DNA of 23,155 bases from a virus: positions 1-23,155 of the IMG/VR virus record IMGVR_UViG_3300017962_000126; one strand, given 5' to 3'. The translations under genes were made by a program, and so were the position numbers. Below the pieces are notes generated by a model. That model saw nothing but the letters and a program-made list of their open reading frames with translations. It did not search any database and was not told where the DNA came from. This document shows positions 11,101 to 15,605 of this stretch, in pieces. Each line of letters starts with the position of its first letter. The stretch's first letter is position 1.

Positions 11101-14020
11101 TGGCACTGCAGTAACATTCAACTCTGGTGGAGACGGAAACGCCCACAGATTTGAAATGTTTAAGAAGATGGAGAAGTCGTTGGTCTCTATCAACGGTGTT
11201 GTCCAAAGTCCAATCTCATTCACTTCAGTAATTGTTGATTTGAGTGACAATGGTGGGTCCATTGGTGCAGCAGATACTTACTTCTCAGTTTCTGGAATCT
11301 CATCTATCTTACCTGGAGACCTTCTTAAGATTGATGATGAGTATGTTAAGGTTGATTCTGTCGGCATCGGCACAACAACTGATGGTCCAATCACTGGCAC
11401 TGGGTCAGTCAATCTTATTAAGAGTATCCGAGGATTTGTAGGATCTTCGGCAACTACACACACTGATGGCACTGAGGCAAGAGTTTACCTTGGGTCATTC
11501 AATATTGTAGGAAGTGATATTCACTTCACTGAAGCACCAAGAGGTAATACTGGTGCTAACCGCGACTCTAGCAACTTACCATTCCCAGAAGCGTCATTTG
11601 GTGGTCGTGTTTATCTGAGAAATGATTACACAACTAACAAAATCTTTGATAATATCTCTAAAGATTTTACTGGAATTGGTGCAACTTACAGACTGACAGT
11701 TGGTGGAGCAAATACCACTGGTATTGAAACTGGAAGCGGCGTCCTCTTTATCAATGATGTATTCCAAACTCCAACAACTACAAACAACCTTGGAAACAAC
11801 TACAGTTTTACTGAGTCGTCAGGTATCACCAGTGCAGTATTCACGGGCATAACCAATGATAGTGGAAATTTGATTCTTTCTGACTATGATGTCAATCAAA
11901 ATCAGTTGCCAAGAGGCGGCGTAATCGTATCTCTTGGATCTACATCTGGTCTTGGATTTGCACCTCTGGTTGGTGCATCAGTAACAGCAGTTGTTGGTGC
12001 TGGCGGATCTATTGTATCGGTTGGTCTTGGAGCAACTGATATTGTTGGATCTGGTTACAACGGAATTGTTTCTATCGGCATCAGCGTATTCGAAGAAAAT
12101 CATGTTGGTGATGTTGCATCTATCTCCGCTACTGTCGGTGCTGGCGGCACACTTTCATTCACAGTTGGTGCTGGTGGCACAGGATATTCAAATCCATCAG
12201 TATTTGTATCTGAGCCATCATACGAAAATCTTGAGGTTATAGGTGTTTCTAGACTTGGAATAGGTGCTACTACAGAAACTGGTGTAGGACTTCTCCTTTC
12301 ACTCGAAGTTGGTGCAGCATCAACTAGCGTTGGTATTGGGTCAACCTTGTTTGAAGTAACTTCATTCAAGATTACCAGACCAGGTTATTCCTTTAGAAAG
12401 GGTGATGTATTCAAACCAGTTGGTCTTGTAACTGATAGAAACCTTTCAGCACCAGACAATGACTTCGAATTGACCGTTATTGATACATTCACGGATTCAT
12501 TCTCTGCATGGCAGTTTGGTCAACTCGACTTTATCGACTCAATCAAGGATCTTCAAAACGGAAGTAGGACTAGATTCCCACTTTACTACAACAGTCAGTT
12601 GGTAAGTTTTGAAACTGACCCAGATGATGCACAGTCTTCTGAAATCGACCTTGATTCTATCTTGCTGATATTCGTCAATGGTGTAATACAAGAGCCAGGA
12701 GTACATTACAGTTTCGAAGGTGGCACATCATTCACATTCACTGAAGCTCCTGATGCGGATGAGAATATTGACATCTTCTTCTACAGAGGCACCAGAGGCA
12801 CTGACAGTTCTGAAGTTGAAGTTAATGAAACCATCAAGATTGGTGATATTGTAGAAATCAGAAAGAGTAATTCTATCGATGATACTGTTGCCCAAGACCC
12901 AAGGACTGTTTATAGCATTCCTGCATCAGATAGACTGGAAACAAACATCTATCCTGGACCTGGCGTTGATAGCACCAACTTCAAACCACTTTCTTGGACA
13001 AAGCAGAAAGTAGACATCAATGTCGGTGGCGAATACATCTACAAGTCTAGAGATTCCATTGAAACTCAAGTCTATCCAACAGCAAGAGTTATTTCTGACT
13101 TCTCAACAACTGACACTGAAATTTTCCTGGATGATGCCAGATTCTTTAATTATGAGGAAAATGAATCCGCAATCGTCATCAATGAATTTGATGCACTGAT
13201 AATTACAAATAGTAATCCAGTTGCTGCTGCAATCACCGCTGTTGTTTCTGCTGCTGGCACAATTTCATCACTCGATATTGTTAGTGGTGGGTCTGGTTAT
13301 GTTGGGTCTTCTACAGCAATCTCAATCGCCGCACCTAAGTCCATTGGTGTTGGTGTTGGCACTACTGCCATTGCAACCGCAACGGTCACTGACGGTGCTA
13401 TCACTGCTGTAACTATCACAAACGGCGGTATTGGATACACAGGAACAAATCCACCAAAAGTTATTGCACCAATTCAGGTTGCAACTCTTGAGAATATTGA
13501 GGATGTCACGACCGTATCAGGTTTCGCTGGTATTGTCACTGGTATCACAACTACTGCTGGTATCGGCACCGACCTGGCACTTCAATTCTTCCTCTCCTCC
13601 TCAAGCACTTTTGTTGGTCTTGATACTGGTTATCCAATCGTTATTTCAAATACACATATTGGATCTGGAGTAACTTCTATTGATAATCATGACAACTTCA
13701 CCGTCGGAATTGGTACAACATTTGTTGACAACATCTATAAGATTCATGAGTTAAATCTTCCTTCTGGGTCTGGTGGAAGTGTTGCAAACATCAAGGTCAA
13801 TATCTTGTCCACAACTGATGTTACAGGTCTTTCCACAGACGGTACAAATGTTGGCACATTCTCATGGGGTAGATTGTCAGGATTTACTAGAGGCACTTCG
13901 CCAATTTCCATCGGAGTTACTGGTCTGACTATTGACTCTGGATTGTCCACATTCCCATCGATCCAGCGTCGTGGATACGGTTTGAGAAACAACGGATCAC
14001 TCAAAAAGGATCTAGGATAG
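2180..14020 (+). CDS. Giant modular baseplate/tail protein with YHYH domain, at the gp7 position
   Basis: A 3946-residue virion protein between gp6 and gp8, where T4 has gp7 (1032 residues). Residues 1-62 carry NQLPEFLRSESPKAVDFLKQYY, and 197-214 read ARSLYESKGTEESYRILF. I recall both as the start of gp7-like baseplate proteins in many myoviruses. Next come mixed beta repeats: 'GD-V-Y' units (about residues 605, 836, 960, 1628, 1731, 1793, 2916), GxGY units (about 1055-1150, 1385, 2012-2130, 3270-3350, 3681-3766), RG..H units (about 99, 1528, 3046) and a tandem beta-sandwich pair (2635-2846). A YHYH domain lies at about 1205-1326 (GWAFDGNPIYGPYGY at 1224, AYHAT at 1305). YFQNLSYTIKSP and VNRLLHTAGLKNFADTEI at about 2375-2405 form another conserved gp7-like motif. 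The C-terminus ends IQRRGYGLRNNGSLKKDLG. No signal peptide or membrane segment. Role in the outer baseplate or fibre-like arms is inferred. Confidence 0.9.
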   Translation: MIKTGFETRVKVQQVIENQLPEFLRSESPKAVDFLKQYYISQEYQGAPADLANNLDQYLKLDNLSPDVITGQTTLSSDITTSSDTVEVASTKGFPEQYGLFKIDSEIFTYTGITTNSFTGCVRGFSGITSYRTDDNPEELIFSSSSNAAHTSGAKVENLSAKFLQEFYKKLKYSLTPGLENVAFTSDLDVNNFVKEARSLYESKGTEESYRILFNALYGVTPKVVDLEDYLLKPSTAEYLRREVVVAERISGDPTKLIGQTIKKSTDEETQGSVSEVEIFTRSGISTYYKLNLFVGYNDRDLIEGTFNIQPKTNVINSVSVGSSIITVDSTIGFNASGTLISGDNTVTYTGKTVNQFLGCSGVDTAIDVKDEIRTSEVFVGYENGDTSKKVEIRLTGVISDFELKSDVLLSSEGQRVYVKNVGEKITNPESDASFKQIFANSWIYNTSSRYQVKSISGSTFELRSDIDKSSLAVGDTVDILEGNTETVAHSDAIVGSISGHDVTLNNLTGFTEDTDKNYTIRRKLKTASSSGTPVLYGDDLVTSDVQNVYNEKDEYFYVASNSLPSYEITQDVKKATLASATSSALQGYNSNTEKYTILSFGSDVPFVTGDKVYYSASGTALSGLPEGEYYVRVLPAKNKIKLYLSHSLVDIDTPAEFTSTTTTGSHTFVLVEQKVEKVYPQQLLKKFPAEKNIKIGNKTETLPGSTGLLVNGVEVLNYKSEDKIYYGPVSSVDVYNGGKEYDVINPPTIKISAPASGTTALVRPVVSGVVEDIIVDPQSFDIKDVTSVTIEGGNGSGAVLKPIVETRYREVEFNGSSSVIGGSIDFTNDVIVFPSNHNLEDGDAIVYNRNGNTAIGIGSYGGSNASTGNTLISGSVYYAEVVNSTNIKLYQSFGSYQSGINTVGFTSATSQGTHKFKTFEARKTLTSIKVLNPGSGYTNKRLIASPSQVSTIEDTITTENHGFADGDLVVYTTAGTVIGGLTSGNEYYVIRVDDDTFRLTDTQTNFTRRKHINLTSAGVGYQNFSYKDITVTINAEYNNSSDSITATPIVRGSIESVNLYENGTGYGSTVLNFHKRPNVSVEIGKDAELTPIISSGKISSVVIANAGTEYTSAPLLTVKGAGAGAKLRAVVSSGKITSVVIVNPGIGYGSDTTITVSPNGRNAILEASVRDLTVNKFSKFDTEIVIENPDNAQGLEYAYVGYSTSIGNDVFGDDGNQHSPIIGWAFDGNPIYGPYGYTDADDVNSTVKLLQSGYTASTSNVVDRPSSFTSGFFVEDYLYNNSADLDEYNGRFEKTPEFPNGVYAYHATVATSDRAPQFPYFIGNFYHSLPVEQNLNQTFDFNNSELVRNTLPYKVADAFADNDFINEANEALIQNAVIESISKGSVTNLTVNEAGDGYKVGDVAVFDNTDTNGGGISADVRSIKGKSITDITTVVDTYESVKVVWENANSVSLHIDNKLHQISNEDSVTVSGLSTFVNGLAKSHVVAISSETTYLVSEVPSNATAGVVTDIYVARIPVSLSVGSTVAIGTEKLSVLNIFPQNKVVRTLRGVTGTAHTASTEATILDGKLSVSVNLPYFESSLNEKVYFNPTQSVGIGSTAGIAVSSEYTVGVVTSTISIPTQSIYLPNHPFKTSQQVTFSKASGANQVSVSSTESSFTFDLPETLFVINKSKDYIGLTTSVGLTTNTNGLFFRSFTANNDGTDYRYALETNHTQVTAKVEKIVSTVSVSTSHSLEKGDTITLSVKPEQVVGIGSTTPVSVKFNSTHNKLLLNTVGFTSVGVNTTSNEITLSNHKFATGNKVFYDSSNTLISGLSTGSYFVYKVDDDTIQLAETHYDAVSNPPTVVSFASTGGSGQEISPINPQIRIDRNNSLKFDLTDSSLEDYKFKIFEDSNYYNELVSTGSTTSFSVTGVGTVGVSTNAALTLNYSDGLPSILYYSLEKSGYITTADNSVKNNSQISFHNSVYNGSYEVFGIGTTTFKLALKKTPEFLSYTQDDVDTLEYFTTSTTASGGVKSMRIISGGNNYKKLPEFLRITSTNGTGADIIPSSNTIGRVKEVSVDDAGFDFSADKTLNPEAFISPTINLINRDIVTGISVVSGGQNYTSAPDLVIVNPNTGEAYSSGVLEANVQGSAVFSVDILESPRGLPQINNKVYAINNSNGIGIQSAYSSSAGLVTCYIATPVLGFSTAPFSVGDKIFVEGIRKYGTSGDGHNSTDLGYKFFTVSSYTNSNPARVEFNISDFTSNPGVAVTVQNLYASIIKEEDYPTFEITQESARFIISENILTLEGGVYVERDLIIEEDLEDSIKVFGTYELSQDEVIRGKYSGAEATIKSLVDNKGIFKIDYSTRKNLGWSNDIGKLNQDYQVTPDNDYFQNLSYTIKSPIEYEDLVNPVNRLLHTAGLKNFADTEIVNTTKAGIGTTSQSTTLSLVDIISEQRVDTINDFDLSVDIDTVTNSPEKSKYIKLKNKKLADYIRCLSNRVLFMDNISSQFSNEGDADLFVDVLNYSINDGYNRFLIQTINPDSTERQISEIITLPTESGEIITFERGMLSSGEERISDVAGNISEFGALTLRFTPTELYDSDYDIKILRDNFSSSLAGIGTQTIGFVNLTGSNVSVAAATTETIISATTSSTESFFINAEVENLTTNEMNYVEMFVDHNGTDTFISEYYLDNSQSESSNFIGTFTADIDSGVISIDFENTEGADVFVRSKIVGFGTTASGIGTYRFLSAGQPEGSEKTVRFHSDFVNASGITTIFSVSRTDVTSLKSSVRVGYGITSALHQILVTHDQTDTFILQYPFMSVESNTGIGTFSSDIDGANLVVRFHPDSGITDTISIQAFSEFIQTESDLNNTPLDLVYGSVRESHIVASYDAINGDRVNKTQFTLKHDDVPIFQKTIEPSDTDVLELGTGTFTVADHFFRTGERLTYTPGSSFDGATVSRILDSSGTGISTELYAIRVSSNQFRVATSEANANAGTAVTFNSGGDGNAHRFEMFKKMEKSLVSINGVVQSPISFTSVIVDLSDNGGSIGAADTYFSVSGISSILPGDLLKIDDEYVKVDSVGIGTTTDGPITGTGSVNLIKSIRGFVGSSATTHTDGTEARVYLGSFNIVGSDIHFTEAPRGNTGANRDSSNLPFPEASFGGRVYLRNDYTTNKIFDNISKDFTGIGATYRLTVGGANTTGIETGSGVLFINDVFQTPTTTNNLGNNYSFTESSGITSAVFTGITNDSGNLILSDYDVNQNQLPRGGVIVSLGSTSGLGFAPLVGASVTAVVGAGGSIVSVGLGATDIVGSGYNGIVSIGISVFEENHVGDVASISATVGAGGTLSFTVGAGGTGYSNPSVFVSEPSYENLEVIGVSRLGIGATTETGVGLLLSLEVGAASTSVGIGSTLFEVTSFKITRPGYSFRKGDVFKPVGLVTDRNLSAPDNDFELTVIDTFTDSFSAWQFGQLDFIDSIKDLQNGSRTRFPLYYNSQLVSFETDPDDAQSSEIDLDSILLIFVNGVIQEPGVHYSFEGGTSFTFTEAPDADENIDIFFYRGTRGTDSSEVEVNETIKIGDIVEIRKSNSIDDTVAQDPRTVYSIPASDRLETNIYPGPGVDSTNFKPLSWTKQKVDINVGGEYIYKSRDSIETQVYPTARVISDFSTTDTEIFLDDARFFNYEENESAIVINEFDALIITNSNPVAAAITAVVSAAGTISSLDIVSGGSGYVGSSTAISIAAPKSIGVGVGTTAIATATVTDGAITAVTITNGGIGYTGTNPPKVIAPIQVATLENIEDVTTVSGFAGIVTGITTTAGIGTDLALQFFLSSSSTFVGLDTGYPIVISNTHIGSGVTSIDNHDNFTVGIGTTFVDNIYKIHELNLPSGSGGSVANIKVNILSTTDVTGLSTDGTNVGTFSWGRLSGFTRGTSPISIGVTGLTIDSGLSTFPSIQRRGYGLRNNGSLKKDLG
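5468..5606 (+). repeat. Direct DNA repeat within the giant gene, 114-base period
   Basis: A 25-base segment starting GGTAAGATTA and ending TTGTCATTG occurs at 5468-5492 and again at 5582-5606 with one mismatch. The period is 114 bases, or 38 codons. It encodes the SGKI[ST]SVVIxN core of two successive GxGY units, making this pair the most similar at DNA level that I noticed. It may be a fairly recent tandem duplication. Confidence 0.7.
5792..6160 (+). other. YHYH domain inside the giant protein
   Basis: Protein residues about 1205-1326. The segment begins DGNQHSPIIGWAFDGNPIYG and continues PYGYTDADD. It then has GVYAYHAT (the YH element, here AYHA rather than the canonical YHYH) and closes with FPYFIGNFYH. 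Order and spacing match the YHYH family found in bacterial and phage proteins, whose biochemical function is not established to my knowledge. It is embedded between beta repeats, which suggests an inserted functional or binding domain. No gap or frameshift flanks it. Confidence 0.85.
10082..10717 (+). repeat. Tandem pair of divergent beta-sandwich-like repeats in the giant protein
   Basis: Two protein-level repeats occupy roughly 10082-10330 and 10474-10717. Both show D-H-[ND]-[GQ]-T-D-T-F-I, then a Tyr-rich strand, then IGTF[TS][AS]DID, then a hydrophobic strand ending in Phe plus an acidic or His residue, then a final beta strand. They resemble each other clearly in residues but not in DNA, so the duplication is old. 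Confidence 0.7.
11990..12230 (+). repeat. Gly-rich GxGY repeat pair (C-terminal third of the giant)
   Basis: Two units read A-V-V-G-A-G-G-S-I-V-S-V-G followed by IVGSGYNG, and A-T-V-G-A-G-G-T-L-S-F-T-V-G followed by GGTGYSNP. They belong to the same family as the units near 5345-5690, 8217-8600 and 13223-13478. Confidence 0.65.
13223..13478 (+). repeat. Gly-rich GxGY repeat pair near the C-terminus of the giant
   Basis: Two successive units: AVVSAAGTISSLDIVSGGSG then YVGSS, and ATVTDGAITAVTITNGGIGY then TGTNPPKVIAP. Each has the pattern 'a.V..G.I..v.I..GG.GY....P.v.i..P', so the units are about 40-45 residues long. This is the clearest form of the repeat in the window. Confidence 0.7.
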
Positions 14021-14021
14021 T

Positions 14022-14029
14022 TATAAATA
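14022..14029 (+). promoter_or_regulatory. T4-type late promoter, TATAAATA
   Basis: A perfect match to the T4 late promoter core recognised by the gp55-type sigma factor. It lies in the 28-base gap between the giant gene's stop (14018-14020) and the gp8 ATG (14049), so transcription would start only a few bases before gp8. It is the only intergenic gap in this stretch large enough to hold a promoter. The ATG has no convincing Shine-Dalgarno sequence (upstream AGAAAAAAG only). Confidence 0.8.
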
Positions 14030-14048
14030 CAGAAAAAAGCTATTTACG

Positions 14049-15602
14049 ATGGCGGCAATTGTAACAGATCAGTTTAGAATATTAAACGCGGCTAACTTTA
14101 TTGATTCCGTTTCTGATACTTCTAACTCATATTATGTCTTCGTTGGACTGGCAAATCCAACAACTTCTGGGTATGGTAGGGATACGGATTGGGATTCTGA
14201 CACTCCCAATCCTACGGATAATATCGACTATATCAACTTTGTCGGTGACTCGATGATGTTTGGTAAGAAAGTAACCTCTAACAATGCTAGGCGTGTTGTT
14301 AGAAGAGTTGACTGGGTTAGAGGGACGAAATATGAAATGTATCGTCATGACTATAGTCTGACAAACTTGTCTCCAATATCTAAAGCATCTAGACTTTACG
14401 ACTCAAACTATTATGTAATGAATAGTGAGTTTAAAGTATATGTTTGCTTAGATAATGGATCTTCAGGTATTAGCACAACAGGAAATGCTTCTGTAGACGA
14501 ACCCACATTTACAGATTTGGAGCCTTCATCAGCAGGCACCAGTGGTGATGGTTATACCTGGAAATATTTGTTTACTGTCACCCCAAGTGACATTATTAAA
14601 TTTGACTCTACGGAGTATATCGCATTACCAAGTGATTGGGCAACATCAACCAATGCTCAAGTATCTGCAGTAAGAGATAATGCTAACTCTGATGTAAATG
14701 AGAATCAACTGAAGAAAGTTTATATTGAAGAAAGAGGTGCTGGATACTCTCAGGGGTCACATGAAGTTAATATTCTAGGTGATGGTAGTGGTGCAAAAGT
14801 TGTCGTTGAAGTTAATAGCTCTGGTCAGATAACCAACGCTGTCATTTCTTCTGGCGGTAAAGGTTATACTTATGGAATGGTAGACTTAGGGTCAATCAAT
14901 AGCAACTCCAGCACAAAGGCAGAGTTGATTCCAATCATCCCACCATCAAAGGGTCATGGATATGACATCTACAGAGAGTTGGGTGCCGATAAAGTCTTGA
15001 TTTATGCAAGATTTGATGATTCAACCAGAGACTTCCCAATAGATACCAAGTTTGCACAGATTGGTATTGTTAAGAATCCAACTTCTATTGGGTCTACATC
15101 AGTCTATACTGATAATGAATTCTCATCGTTGAGTGCTATCAAATTCTCTTCGGTAACTGGGTCTGTTTCTATTGGTGAAAGAATCAGTCAGTCTATTGCT
15201 GATGAGACTGCCAAGGCGAAAGGTTTTGTATCAGCATATGATACAGAAACGAATGTCCTTAAGTTTTTCAAGGATAGGTCACTGTATCTGAATCAGACTA
15301 ACTTTGACCATGTAGATTATGTCGGTGTATCAACTTTGTCCAAAGTCTTAGACTTTGAATCATCGGCAAATGCTGTTACTGGAACTGGTGGTTTCTCTGG
15401 GTCTATCGATACTGGATTTACTGGTATTAGCACCAATCCTACTGGCAACAAACTTATTTCACTTGGTATGCAATTTACAAACGGGATTGCCTCACCAGAG
15501 ATAAATAAAGGGTCAGGAGATGTAATTTATCTTGATAACCGCCCAGTGATTTCAAGAAATTCTAGACAAAAAGAAGACGTTAAAATTATCCTGGAATTCT
15601 AA
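14049..15602 (+). CDS. 8: Baseplate wedge protein gp8 (cyanophage-type, extended)
   Basis: gp8 is a wedge subunit that binds gp7 and helps fix the outer baseplate in T4. The family signature is clear. YYVFVGLANPTTSGYG opens the protein. SMMFGKKVTSNNARRVVRRV leads to VDWVRGTKYEMYRHDYS near residues 82-100. YYVMNSEFKVYVCLDNG is followed by DGYTWKYLF at 167-175, matching the typical gp8 element 'DGYxWKYxY', and then KFDSTEYIALPSDW. Length is 517 residues against 334 in T4 gp8. The extra length is mostly C-terminal and includes two GxGY units (GAGYSQG and GGKGYTYG, about residues 230-282) like those in the giant neighbour. It is transcribed from, or reinforced by, the TATAAATA at 14022. Three bases separate its stop from the next ATG. 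Start chosen by the family N-terminus and the ORF limit. Confidence 0.93.
   Translation: MAAIVTDQFRILNAANFIDSVSDTSNSYYVFVGLANPTTSGYGRDTDWDSDTPNPTDNIDYINFVGDSMMFGKKVTSNNARRVVRRVDWVRGTKYEMYRHDYSLTNLSPISKASRLYDSNYYVMNSEFKVYVCLDNGSSGISTTGNASVDEPTFTDLEPSSAGTSGDGYTWKYLFTVTPSDIIKFDSTEYIALPSDWATSTNAQVSAVRDNANSDVNENQLKKVYIEERGAGYSQGSHEVNILGDGSGAKVVVEVNSSGQITNAVISSGGKGYTYGMVDLGSINSNSSTKAELIPIIPPSKGHGYDIYRELGADKVLIYARFDDSTRDFPIDTKFAQIGIVKNPTSIGSTSVYTDNEFSSLSAIKFSSVTGSVSIGERISQSIADETAKAKGFVSAYDTETNVLKFFKDRSLYLNQTNFDHVDYVGVSTLSKVLDFESSANAVTGTGGFSGSIDTGFTGISTNPTGNKLISLGMQFTNGIASPEINKGSGDVIYLDNRPVISRNSRQKEDVKIILEF
15500..15507 (+). promoter_or_regulatory. Possible internal late promoter (GATAAATA) upstream of the DUF4815 gene
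   Basis: GATAAATA fits NATAAATA with one mismatch to the T4 consensus. It is within gp8, 106 bases before the ATG at 15606, almost the same offset as the motif at 2076 before the giant gene. Chance occurrence in coding DNA cannot be excluded. Confidence 0.4.
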
Positions 15603-15605
15603 AAA

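Noticed and set aside
11991-12242. Plus-strand Leu-rich open frame of 83 codons that could suggest a membrane protein
   Set aside because: It is the out-of-frame reading of Gly/Ser/Val repeats in the giant gene, which yields runs of Leu by base composition; similar artefacts occur at 13221 and 13431.
2180-14020. Repeats as a diversity-generating retroelement target or CRISPR-like array
   Set aside because: Repeats are protein-level, of variable spacing and mostly diverged in DNA; no reverse transcriptase, template repeat or uniform spacer pattern is in the window.
13990-14048. Possible terminator between the giant gene and gp8
   Set aside because: No stem-loop with a T-run is present; the gap holds only the TATAAATA motif and an A-rich leader.
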